The notes beneath the pieces were generated by a model. It saw nothing but the letters and a program-made list of their open reading frames with translations, was not told the origin of the DNA and did no database searches. Shown piece by piece: positions 1 to 7,523 of a stretch of DNA of 15,990 nucleotides. The first letter of the stretch is position 1. Every line of letters starts with the position of its first letter. The position numbers were made by a program, and so were the translations under genes. This stretch comes from an uncultured Brevundimonas sp. Its GTDB lineage: Bacteria; Pseudomonadota; Alphaproteobacteria; Caulobacterales; Caulobacteraceae. The DNA lies in the NCBI GenBank assembly GCA_946885435.1, contig CAMPGL010000028.1, positions 1-15,990 on the forward strand. The letters are read 5' to 3'.

Positions 1-53
1 GCCTCGATCGGGTCGATTACGTTAAGCCACTTGCGCCAACGGTAGCCGAACAT
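1..53 (-). CDS. Possible 5' end of an unidentified protein, cut by window edge
   Basis: Reading the minus strand leftwards from 53, an ATG opens a frame that stays open to the window edge and gives MFGYRWRKWLNVIDPIEA. A good ribosome binding site (GGGAG, six bases before the ATG) precedes it. The same frame has a TAG stop about 40 bases upstream, so this ATG is the first possible ATG start. Only about 17 codons are visible, too few to assign a family, and the aromatic-rich start is not one I recognise. The Shine-Dalgarno sequence is the main support. The frame could also be fortuitous. Confidence 0.35.
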   Translation of the reverse strand, partial: MFGYRWRKWLNVIDPIE

Positions 54-59
54 GGCGAG

Positions 60-76
60 CTCCCAAGCCTTGGGAG
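60..76. promoter_or_regulatory. Perfect 17-bp palindrome (8-bp arms, 1-base centre)
   Basis: CTCCCAAG-C-CTTGGGAG is a perfect inverted repeat directly upstream of the putative minus-strand start at 53. Its left arm supplies the GGGAG Shine-Dalgarno on the minus strand. It could be a protein binding site or an mRNA structure that hides the ribosome site. Function is inferred from symmetry and position only. Confidence 0.4.
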
Positions 77-138
77 GTATCGAGCCATCCTAGAGTGCGA
101 AACACAAGCGTCTATAAGCAGATGCCCAATGCTGGCCA

Positions 139-166
139 ATGTCCGCTAAGGGTCGAAAGCGGACAT
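139..166. repeat. Inverted-repeat element, 9-bp stem and 10-base loop
   Basis: ATGTCCGCT pairs perfectly with AGCGGACAT across the loop AAGGGTCGAA. From memory, very similar stem-loops (GTCCGC, then a GGGTCGAAA-type loop, then GCGGAC) recur in intergenic DNA of many proteobacteria, so this is probably a copy of a dispersed short palindromic repeat. That recollection has not been checked by search. It lies about 120 bases before usg in a stretch without a convincing gene. Confidence 0.6.
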
Positions 167-241
167 CGCCGGACCCTCCAGCGGATGACCGCGGCCCCCT
201 CTTTTCAGCCCAGCCGATTCAGCCTCAACCTCGGCGGGTTG

Positions 242-268
242 CGGACGGCCCTCGCTGCTCGCCGTCCG
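242..268 (+). promoter_or_regulatory. Hairpin just upstream of usg ribosome binding site
   Basis: CGGACGGC (242-249) pairs perfectly with GCCGTCCG (261-268), leaving an 11-base loop. The last G of the stem is the first base of GGGGAGG (268-274), the Shine-Dalgarno region of usg. In the mRNA this would put a stable GC-rich stem directly against the ribosome site. A regulatory role is inference, since GC-rich DNA forms such stems often. Confidence 0.3.
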
Positions 269-286
269 GGGAGGATGGGTGCGCGC

Positions 287-556
287 ATGGTGACAAGGGC
301 GTTCGAGCTTCAGATCCAGGGCTATGGGCTGACGACGGCGGAGATCCATTACTGGATGCCGGATCATCCCTCGTTGCTGCAGATGTATGTCTGGCAGGAG
401 TACGACCTGGCGCCGAGGTTCCCCACGCTGCACGGCTTCCTGGATTTCTGGAGCCACAACCTGGACGGCATGCTCCATTCGGTGCGGGTGGCGCACAAGG
501 CGCTGATCTCGCCGGCCGAATGGCGCGCGGTGGACGGCGTCTTCAGCCTGAACTGA
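287..556 (+). CDS. usg: Usg family protein (89 aa)
   Basis: This is a small alphaproteobacterial protein of the Usg-like family, often called 'usg protein' from its position near trp genes in other genomes. Its biochemical role is not established, and old notes calling it a phosphoribosylanthranilate isomerase subunit are doubtful. The whole protein matches the family pattern as I know it: FELQIQGYGLTTAEI near the start, then YWMPDHPSLLQ, YVWQEYDLAPRFP and FLDFW, ending in SVRVAHKALISPAEWRAVDG. The frame is open to 95, but the family is about 90 residues, which favours the ATG at 287. GGGGAGG (268-274) lies 12 bases before it. An ATG at 275 is too close to that site. No trp genes are visible here. 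The response regulator follows after 82 bases on the same strand. Confidence 0.88.
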   Translation: MVTRAFELQIQGYGLTTAEIHYWMPDHPSLLQMYVWQEYDLAPRFPTLHGFLDFWSHNLDGMLHSVRVAHKALISPAEWRAVDGVFSLN

Positions 557-638
557 GCGGTAAGGCCTCGCTAACCGCGTCGCTTAAGCCGACAGTAGCC
601 GCGCGCGTTCATGGTGACGGGGAGTCCGGGGTGAAGTC

Positions 639-1031
639 ATGGCCGTACGCGTCCTGCTGATCGACGACGACCCGCTGATCCGCGAGATCGGCCGGGAGAT
701 GCTGAGTCGCGCGGGCTACGCCGTGACGACCGCCGAAGACGGGGCCGAGGGTCTCAAGACGGTGGCCGAGGGGGACTTCGACCTGCTCATCACCGACATG
801 GTCATGCCCGACGCCGACGGCCTGGACGTCATCCGCGAGGTGCGGGACCGCCTGCCGGACCTGCCGGTCATCGCGATTTCGTCGGGCGGGCGCGTGGGCG
901 CGGACTTCTATCTGAAGCTGGCCAGCGCCATGGGCGCCAACGCCGTCTTTCCCAAGCCGCTGCGCAAGGAGCCCTTCCTGGCGCTGGTCGAGCACGTGCT
1001 CAAGGGCGGCGAAGCGGCCGCGGCGGCCTGA
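639..1031 (+). CDS. Single-domain response regulator (CheY-like receiver, 130 aa)
   Basis: The protein is a lone receiver domain with no output domain. The acidic pocket is D9-D10-D11, the phosphoacceptor is D53 in LLITDMVMPDADG, the conserved hydroxyl position is S81/S82 in VIAISSGG, and the conserved lysine is K106 in FPKPL. It ends in a run of alanines. Such proteins act by protein-protein contact or as phosphate relays. The ATG at 639 is preceded by GGGGTGAAG. The hybrid kinase at 1291-3405 lies close by but on the other strand, with a 62-aa gene in between, so a partnership is possible but not shown. The DNA-binding domain expected of a transcription factor is absent. Confidence 0.9.
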   Translation: MAVRVLLIDDDPLIREIGREMLSRAGYAVTTAEDGAEGLKTVAEGDFDLLITDMVMPDADGLDVIREVRDRLPDLPVIAISSGGRVGADFYLKLASAMGANAVFPKPLRKEPFLALVEHVLKGGEAAAAA

Positions 1032-1098
1032 GGCGAGTCGCTTTCAGGCGGCCAAGCCTGGGGCCGCGTGCTAGGCTGACGCCCGAGGTCGGGGGACC

Positions 1099-1287
1099 AT
1101 GGCGCACTACAGGCTCTATTTCCTGAACGAGGGCGGCAGCATCTGGCGCGCCGTCGACCTCGACTGCGCGGACGATGAGGCCGCCGTCCGCGAGGCCCGC
1201 AAGCATCTCAGCAAGTGGAGCCTGGAGCTGTGGCAGGGCGCGCGGGTGGTCGGGCGGCTGACGGCCGGCGAGGCCGAGCCCGACTGA
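1099..1287 (+). CDS. Small conserved-type hypothetical protein (62 aa)
   Basis: This short protein begins MAHYRLYFLNEGGSIWRAV and continues with an acidic segment (DLDCADDEAAVREAR) and LELWQGARVVGRL. The order hydrophobic strand, acidic helix, 'ELWQGARVV' strand resembles a group of 60-70 aa alphaproteobacterial proteins of unknown function that I recognise by pattern only. No catalytic motif, signal peptide or membrane segment is visible. GAGG at 1085-1088 and a G-run at 1091-1095 precede the ATG. The gene is convergent with the hybrid kinase: its stop ends three bases before the kinase stop codon on the other strand. Coding is likely from the protein-like composition and ribosome site. Confidence 0.75.
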   Translation: MAHYRLYFLNEGGSIWRAVDLDCADDEAAVREARKHLSKWSLELWQGARVVGRLTAGEAEPD

Positions 1288-1290
1288 CGG

Positions 1291-3405
1291 TCAGGCCGCC
1301 TGGGCGGCCGGGAAGGCCTCGCCGCCGGAGAGCGCGGTCTGCAGGGCGCCGATGAGGCGAGCCTGGTTCAGTGGCTTGGGGACATGGCCGTTCATGCCGG
1401 CGGCGCGGCAGCGCTCGACGTCTTCGCGCATGACGTCGGCGGTGACGGCGAGGATCGGGGCGTGGGCGGAGGCGCCGCCCCGGGCGCGGATGGCGCGGGT
1501 GGCCTCAAGGCCGTCCATGCCGGGCATGCGGATGTCCATGAGGATGACGTCGAAGGCCTCGAGGCTGGCGGCCTCGACGGCGTCGAAGCCGCTCTCGGCC
1601 TCGGCGATGTCGCAGCCGACGGCGCCGAGGATGAGCCGGGCGACCTCGCGGTTCACCGGGTGGTCGTCGACGATCAGGATGCGCGGGGCGCGTTCGGCCT
1701 CGTCCGACGGCGCCGGCTCGGCCCCGGCAGGGGCGGCCTCGGCGCGGGGCAGGTCGAGCGTGACCCAGAAGCAGGCGCCGCCCTCTTCGCGGGGTGAATA
1801 GCCGATCTCGCCGCCCATGCGCGCGACCAGCGACTGGCAGATGGCCAGGCCCAGGCCCGTGCCCTCGTGGCGGCGCGAGATGGAGGCGTCCATCTGGCAG
1901 AAGGGCTGGAACAGCTCGGCGCGGCGGTGGGCGGGCACGCCGGGGCCGGTGTCGAGCACCTCGATGCGGAAGCGGTCGCCCTCGGCCTGAGGCGCGGTGG
2001 TCAGGCGCAGCTCGACCGAGCCGGCCTCTGTGAACTTGACGGCGTTGTCGGCCAGGTTGGCCACCACCTGGCGCAGGCGGCGCGCGTCGACGAGGTGCAG
2101 GCCGGACGGGGCGTCGGCGGTGACGTGGAAGGTCAGCCCCCTTGCGCGGGCGGCCGCGGTGGCGGGCTCGGCGGCGCAGATCAGGGTGTCGAGGACGGCC
2201 GCGGGCGCTGGCTCCAGCTCGAAGCGGCCGGTCTCCAGGCGGGAGAAGTCGAGGATGTCCTCGACCACGGTCATCAGATCGTCGGTCGAGCGGCCGATCA
2301 TCTCGACCTGGCGGCGCGCCTCGGGCGGCAGGTCGGTTCGCTGGGCCAGGGCGCCAGTGAAGCCGAGGATGCCGTTCAGCGGCGTGCGGATCTCGTGGCT
2401 GACGACGGCGAGGAAGCGCTCGCGCGTGCGCGACATCTGCTCGACGCGGGCGTGGCTCGCGGCGGCGGCGGCGGCCTTCCTGCGCATGCGATGCTCGGCC
2501 CGCATGCGTTCGGCCAGCGCGCTGGTGGCGAAGGCGGCGGCCAGCACCAGGCTGACGACATAGAGCTGGAGGTGGACGAGGTCGGTGAAGGTCTCACCGC
2601 CCTGGAAGGCGGCGATGGGGCCGCGATTGGCCAGGGTCTGGACGGTCGCGGCCTGGGCCATCAGCCAGACCGCCAGGAAGGTCCAGGCCGAGCCCAGCCG
2701 GAAGGCGGCGAAGACCAGGGCCGGGAAGGTCAGGAGGAAGGCGGTGAAGCCCGACAGGGAGAACAGGGCGAGCGTGCCGGCGCCGAGCGCGGCCAGGAGG
2801 ATAAGGCGCTCTGTGCGGCCGGCCGGGCCCATGTAGAGCGGATTGATACGCCGCATGACCATGAGGGTCGCGGGCAGGCCCAGGATCATGCCGGTGACGT
2901 CGCAGGCCATCCAGCGCGAGGCGATGACGAGGAAGTCCTGGCCGGTGGCGGGCGTGGTCATGAGTGCGCCGATCGCGCCCTCCGCGAGACCGACCAGCGT
3001 CACCAGGCCGACGAAGGGCAGGAAGCGCCGCAGCCGGCCGAGGTCGAGCGCGGCGCCGCAGAAGGTGCGGACCAGCCCGACGACCGCGACCGAGAAGACG
3101 AGGTTCAGGCCGGTGAAGGCCGCGTTGAAGATCGGCGGCAGGCCGGCGATGATGTTCACCACCACGTTCAGCCCGATGCAGGCGGCGGCGAAGGCCCAGC
3201 CGAGGCGGCGCGGCAGCAGCAGCAGGCCCGCGGCCAGCACGCCGTTGGCGGCCCAGAAGGTGGTCGAGTTCTCGACCGACCGGGACCACATCACGCCGGA
3301 ATAGACGGCCGCGGCGAAGACCACGAAGAGGATGAGCGCCGTCATCAGGCCGCGCGGCGGTTCCGCCGTCCGGTAGAAGCGCCAACGCACGCCGAATACT
3401 CTCAT
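1291..3405 (-). CDS. MASE1-type hybrid sensor histidine kinase (704 aa)
   Basis: This is an inner-membrane sensor kinase with a fused receiver. Residues about 20-300 form a multi-span hydrophobic region of MASE1 type (NSTTFWAANGVLAAGLLLLPRR). A short linker leads to the HisKA domain with phosphoacceptor H337 in VVSHEIRTPLNGILGF. The ATPase domain shows the N box (NLADNAVKF, N454), DTGPGVP and GTGLGLAI (515-522). After an Ala/Pro linker comes a receiver (about 575-695) with D579-D580 in ILIVDDH, phosphoacceptor D624 in ILMDIRMPGMDG and K677 in VPKPL. No PAS domain is seen. The frame extends upstream to 3525, but the ATG at 3405 has GGGGAG five bases before it and begins the membrane domain at the expected distance. 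It is divergent from the transporter. The MASE1 ligand is unknown, and no DNA-binding partner regulator is encoded in this window. Confidence 0.92.
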   Translation of the reverse strand: MRVFGVRWRFYRTAEPPRGLMTALILFVVFAAAVYSGVMWSRSVENSTTFWAANGVLAAGLLLLPRRLGWAFAAACIGLNVVVNIIAGLPPIFNAAFTGLNLVFSVAVVGLVRTFCGAALDLGRLRRFLPFVGLVTLVGLAEGAIGALMTTPATGQDFLVIASRWMACDVTGMILGLPATLMVMRRINPLYMGPAGRTERLILLAALGAGTLALFSLSGFTAFLLTFPALVFAAFRLGSAWTFLAVWLMAQAATVQTLANRGPIAAFQGGETFTDLVHLQLYVVSLVLAAAFATSALAERMRAEHRMRRKAAAAAASHARVEQMSRTRERFLAVVSHEIRTPLNGILGFTGALAQRTDLPPEARRQVEMIGRSTDDLMTVVEDILDFSRLETGRFELEPAPAAVLDTLICAAEPATAAARARGLTFHVTADAPSGLHLVDARRLRQVVANLADNAVKFTEAGSVELRLTTAPQAEGDRFRIEVLDTGPGVPAHRRAELFQPFCQMDASISRRHEGTGLGLAICQSLVARMGGEIGYSPREEGGACFWVTLDLPRAEAAPAGAEPAPSDEAERAPRILIVDDHPVNREVARLILGAVGCDIAEAESGFDAVEAASLEAFDVILMDIRMPGMDGLEATRAIRARGGASAHAPILAVTADVMREDVERCRAAGMNGHVPKPLNQARLIGALQTALSGGEAFPAAQAA

Positions 3406-3445
3406 GCCCACTCCCCGTCGGACAGGCGGAGCAGAAGACCACGCA

Positions 3446-3469
3446 AGTCTTTGAAAGCCGTGAAAGACT
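3446..3469. promoter_or_regulatory. Inverted repeat between kinase and transporter
   Basis: AGTCTTT (3446-3452) and AAAGACT (3463-3469) are a perfect 7-bp inverted repeat with a 10-base spacer. They sit in the 118-base divergent region between the hybrid kinase start (3405) and the MFS start (3524). The region is locally A/T-richer than its surroundings. The arm-to-arm spacing is about 17 bases, which would suit a dimeric regulator of either gene. This is inference from symmetry and position. Confidence 0.35.
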
Positions 3470-3523
3470 ATCCAGCGTCCAAAAGGCGGCTTAACGTCGG
3501 CCCAGCGGGCGGGGAGGCGGCGC

Positions 3524-5229
3524 ATGACGGAGACGACGGCCAGGGGCGACGCGGGCGATCCGGGACCTCATCAGGCGACCGGCCAGGAGAAGCTGGTCAT
3601 CGGCGCCTCGTCGCTGGGCACCGTCTTCGAGTGGTACGACTTCTACCTGTATGGCTCCCTGGCGATCTACCTGTCCGAGCATTTCTTCTCGGGGGTGAAC
3701 GAGACGACGGGGTTCATCCTGGCGCTGGGGGCGTTCGCGGCGGGGTTCGCGGTCAGGCCGTTTGGCGCGCTGGTGTTCGGGCGGATCGGCGACATCGTGG
3801 GCCGCAAGAACACCTTCCTGGTGACCATGGCGATCATGGGCCTGTCGACCTTCGTGGTCGGCCTCTTGCCCAGTTACGGGCAGATCGGGGTGGCGGCGCC
3901 GCTGCTGCTGGTCTTCCTGCGGCTGCTGCAGGGGCTGGCGCTGGGCGGGGAGTACGGCGGGGCGGCGACCTATGTGGCCGAGCACGCGCCGGACGGGAAA
4001 CGGGGCCTGTACACCAGCTGGATCCAGACGACGGCGACGGCGGGCCTGTTCCTGAGCCTGCTGGTCATCATGGCGACGCGGGCGCTGATGGCGCCGGACG
4101 ACTTCGCGGCCTGGGGCTGGCGGATCCCGTTCCTGCTGTCGATCGTGCTTCTGACCATCTCGGTCTGGATCCGGTTCAAGCTGAACGAGAGCCCGGTCTT
4201 CCAGAAGATGAAGTCCGAGGGGACGACGTCGAAGGCGCCGCTGAAGGAGTCCTTCGGGCGCTGGCCGAACGCCCGGCTGGTGCTGATCGCGCTCTTCGGC
4301 GCTGTCGCCGGCCAGGCGGTGGTCTGGTACACGGGCCAGTTCTACGCCCTGTTCTTCCTCGAGAAGATGCTGAAGGTCGACGGGTTTTCGGCCAACGCCA
4401 TGGTGGCCGCGGCCCTGCTGATCGGTACGCCCTTCTTCATCGTCTTCGGTTGGCTGTCGGACAAGATTGGGCGCAAGAAGATCATCCTGACCGGCTGCGC
4501 GCTGGCGGCCCTCACGTATTTCCCGGCCTTCAACGCCCTGACGTGGGCGGCCAATCCCGCCCTGGCCCAGGCGCAGGCGAGCGCGCCGGTGACAGTGCGG
4601 GCCGCGCCCGGCGACTGCTCGTTCCAGTTCGATCCGGTGGGCCGCAACCGCTTCGACAGTCAGTCCTGCGACATCGCCAAGGCCTTCCTCGCCAAGGCGG
4701 GCGTCGGCTACCAGACCGTGGCGGCGGAGCCCGGAGCGGTCGCCGAGGTGCGCATCGCGAGGCGGTGGTCACGGCCCCCGATCCTTCGACGGTGACCGGC
4801 GAAGCGCGGGTCGAGGCCATCGCCGCCTTCCAGGCCGAGACGCGCGCGGCCCTGAACGCGGCGGGCTATCCGGAGGCCGCCGACCCCGCGCGCGTGAACA
4901 CGGCGGCGGTGGTCGCCATCCTGGCCTTCCTCGTCCTGCTGGTGACCATGGTCTACGGGCCGATCGCAGCGCTGCTGGTCGAGCTGTTTCCGGCGCGGAT
5001 CCGCTACACCTCGATGTCGCTGCCCTATCACATCGGCAACGGCTGGTTCGGCGGCTTCCTGCCGACCACGGCCTTCGCCATCGTGGCGGCCACGGGGAAC
5101 CTCTATTCGGGCCTGTGGTATCCGGTGATCGTGGCGGCGGCGACGGTGGTGATCGGCCTGTTCCTGCTGCCGGAGACCTACCGGCGGCCGATGGACCATC
5201 TGTCGGCCGGCGGACAGTCGGGAACCTAG
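3524..5229 (+). pseudogene. MFS sugar/metabolite:H+ symporter, frame broken near 4757
   Basis: This is a 12-helix major facilitator transporter of the metabolite:H+ symporter type. The first reading frame (3524-4795) shows SSLGTVFEWYDFYLYG, the loop 2-3 motif GRIGDIVGRKN, LGGEYGGAATYVAEHAP, helices 1-9, and GWLSDKIGRKKI. It then enters a long loop with C365 and C382, and near 4757 slides into an unrelated tail (ARRWSRPPILRR, stop at 4795). The missing part continues in another frame to 5229: rest of the loop, GPIAALLVELFPARIRYTSMSLPYHIGNGWFGG, helices 10-12 and LPETYRRP. Restoring one base within 4756-4759 reads ATC-GxC-GAG-GCG-GTG and rejoins the two parts into about 568 aa. Either the gene is inactive or the sequence has an error. 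The start is supported by GGGGAGG six bases before the ATG. Its neighbours suggest sugar uptake. Confidence 0.87.
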
Positions 5230-5279
5230 CTTGGCCGCAAGGGGTTGCCCTTGGTTCAGGGAACCGAGGGAACAGGCCA

Positions 5280-7523
5280 TTGAGCGCACGCGCGCACGAG
5301 TTGCAGCTCTGGGGCGGGCACGAGTGCACGGTGAACCGGCTCGGCGACCGGTTCGTCGACCAGACCGTGCTGTCCGGACATCAGGAGCGGCTGTCGGACC
5401 TGGAGCTGTTCGCCGGGCTGGGCGTGACGGCCCTGCGCTATCCGGTGCTGTGGGAGCGGGTGTCGCCGAGGTCGCCGGACGCGCGCGACTGGCGCTGGAG
5501 CGACGAGCGGCTGGGCGAGCTGAGGCGGCTGGGCGTGCGGCCGATCGTGGGGCTGGTTCACCATGGCTCGGGGCCGGCCTACACCAGCCTGCTGGACGAA
5601 GGTTTTGCGGAGGGACTGGCGGCGCACGCGCGCGCCGTGGCCGACCGCTATCCGTGGGTGCGCGAATGGACGCCGGTCAATGAGCCCCTGACCACCGCGC
5701 GGTTCAGCGCGCTCTATGGCCTCTGGTATCCGCATCTGAGGGACGAAGGCGCGCTGTGGCTGGCGCTGCTGAACCAGATCGACGCGACGCGGCTGGCGAT
5801 GAAGGCGATCCGGGAGGTGATCCCGGACGCGCGGTTGATCCAGACCGAGGACCTCGGCTTTACCCACGCGCGGGCGGGGCTGGAGGAGCAGGCGGCGTTC
5901 GAGAACCACCGGCGCTGGCTGACCTGGGATCTGCTCTGCGGGCGGGTTACGCCGACGCATCCGCTGTTCAGCCGCATCGCGCGGCATGGGCTGGAGGCGC
6001 GACTGGCGGCGATCGCGGCCGAACCGTGCCCGCCGGACGTGATCGGGGTGAACCACTATCTGACCAGCGAGCGGCTGCTGGACGACCGGCTGGAGCGGTA
6101 TCCGCCGCACACCCACGGCGGCAGCGACAAGCGGCGCTATGCGGACGTCGAGGCGGTCAGGGCCGCGGCCGAAGGGCCGCTGGGGCTGGAGACGCTGCTG
6201 GACCAGGCGTGGCGGCGCTATGGCCGGACGCTGGCGGTGACCGAGGTGCACAACGGCTGCACGCGCGACGAGCAGATGCGCTGGCTGCTGGAGGCCTGGC
6301 GGGCGTGCGAACGGCTGCGGGCCGACGGCGTGGACGTCGAGGCGGTGACGGCCTGGTCGCTGCTGGGCGCCTATGACTGGGACAGTTTGCTGACACGGCA
6401 GCGGGGGCATTACGAGCCCGGTGTCTTCGACCTGAGGGGTGGCGAGCCCCGCCCGACGGCGGCGGCGGAGCTGATGCGCGCGCTGGCCGCTGGGCGCGAG
6501 CCAGAGATCCTTGGCCTGGCCCGAGAGGGCTGGTGGCGGCGAGACGTACGGATGGAATATCCCCCGGTGCCAGCGGCTTCGCCGACGCGGCGGGCTGCGC
6601 CGCCCGTGCGGATCGACCGGCGGCCGATCCTGATCACCGGCCGGACCGGGACCCTGGGCCAGGCGCTGGCGCGGGCGTGCCGGCTCAGGGACCTGCCCTA
6701 TGTGCTGACGGACCGGGCGCGGCTGCCGATCGAGGGCGAGGCGGCGGTGCGCGAGGCCATCGAGCAGATCCGGCCCGCCGCCGTGATCAATGCGGCGGGC
6801 TGGGTGCGGGTGGACGAGGCGGAGGACAATGCGGCGGCCTGCATGCGCGCCAACGCCGAGGGGCCGGAGCTGCTGGCCCAGGCGTGCGAGCGGGCGGGCC
6901 TGCCGTTCGTGGCCTTCTCGTCGGACCTGGTGTTCGATGGCCTGGCGGGCCGGGCCTATGTCGAAGGCGACGCGACCGCGCCGCTGGGCGTCTATGGACG
7001 CAGCAAGGCCGAGTGCGAGCGGCGGGTGCTGGCGGTCGGCGGCAAGGCGCTGGTGATCCGCACGGCGGCGTTCTTCCAGGCGGAGGATGCGCACAACTTC
7101 GCCGTGCACTGCTTCAACGCCCTGTCGGCCGGTGAGCGGTTCGCGGCGGCGGAGGACTGTTTCGTCTCGCCGACGCATGTGCCGGACCTGACGCACGCGA
7201 CGCTCGACCTGCTGATCGATGGCGAGACCGGGCTGTGGCACCTGGCCAATCCGGGGCGGTTCTCCTGGGCCGGGTTCGCGCGGACCCTGGCGGAGGCGGC
7301 GCGGCTCGATCCGGGGCTGGTAGAGGGCGTGGGGTCGGAGGCCATGGGCTGGCGGGCGACGCGGCCGGCGGACGTGCATCTCGGCTCGGAGCGCGGCGCC
7401 CTGCTGAAACCGGCCGAGGACGCCATCGACCGCTTCCTGCACGCCTGGCGGCGCAGGTCGGCGGACGGAGAGGCGGGGACCCGGTCGGCCTGCGTGTCAG
7501 GCCGGGTCGAGCTTCAGGCCTGA
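5280..7523 (+). CDS. Fusion of GH1-like glycosidase and RmlD-like sugar-nucleotide reductase (747 aa)
   Basis: Residues about 8-425 form a glycoside hydrolase family 1-like barrel. The acid/base glutamate is E135 in EWTPVNEP, the putative nucleophile is E322 in LAVTEVHNG, and AWSLLGAYDWDSL resembles the GH1 C-terminal substrate loop. GH1 normally has about 450 residues, so this domain is slightly short. After a Pro/Arg linker (about 428-447), residues 449-725 form an RmlD-like extended SDR: ITGRTGTLG (Rossmann loop), NAAGWVRVDEAE, FSSDLVFDG and YGRSK (Y572, K576). RmlD reduces dTDP-4-dehydrorhamnose, but the true substrate here is unknown. There is no signal peptide, so it is probably cytoplasmic. 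The chosen start is TTG at 5280, with GAGGG nine bases upstream, just before the first conserved segment (ELQLWGGHECTVNR). The frame is open further upstream, but that overlaps the transporter. Its end overlaps the convergent aldolase gene by 10 bases. Confidence 0.85.
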   Translation: MSARAHELQLWGGHECTVNRLGDRFVDQTVLSGHQERLSDLELFAGLGVTALRYPVLWERVSPRSPDARDWRWSDERLGELRRLGVRPIVGLVHHGSGPAYTSLLDEGFAEGLAAHARAVADRYPWVREWTPVNEPLTTARFSALYGLWYPHLRDEGALWLALLNQIDATRLAMKAIREVIPDARLIQTEDLGFTHARAGLEEQAAFENHRRWLTWDLLCGRVTPTHPLFSRIARHGLEARLAAIAAEPCPPDVIGVNHYLTSERLLDDRLERYPPHTHGGSDKRRYADVEAVRAAAEGPLGLETLLDQAWRRYGRTLAVTEVHNGCTRDEQMRWLLEAWRACERLRADGVDVEAVTAWSLLGAYDWDSLLTRQRGHYEPGVFDLRGGEPRPTAAAELMRALAAGREPEILGLAREGWWRRDVRMEYPPVPAASPTRRAAPPVRIDRRPILITGRTGTLGQALARACRLRDLPYVLTDRARLPIEGEAAVREAIEQIRPAAVINAAGWVRVDEAEDNAAACMRANAEGPELLAQACERAGLPFVAFSSDLVFDGLAGRAYVEGDATAPLGVYGRSKAECERRVLAVGGKALVIRTAAFFQAEDAHNFAVHCFNALSAGERFAAAEDCFVSPTHVPDLTHATLDLLIDGETGLWHLANPGRFSWAGFARTLAEAARLDPGLVEGVGSEAMGWRATRPADVHLGSERGALLKPAEDAIDRFLHAWRRRSADGEAGTRSACVSGRVELQA

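Noticed and set aside
1867..4700. Very long open frame on the plus strand running antisense through the kinase and into the transporter region
   Set aside because: It is a by-product of GC-rich codon bias opposite and beside real genes. The translation is a Gly/Arg/Asp/Ala-rich repeat-like string with no domain. Only its last part (about 4757-5229) is real, as the displaced end of the transporter.
4748..4800. Programmed ribosomal frameshifting in the transporter
   Set aside because: There is no slippery heptamer at the crossover, no obvious downstream stem-loop, and the restored family reading needs exactly one missing base. A mutation or sequence error is simpler.
5256..7442. 728-residue open frame antisense to the glycosidase-reductase fusion
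   Set aside because: The translation is dominated by Arg, Pro, Gln and His with no recognisable fold, while the plus strand carries clear catalytic motifs over the same bases.
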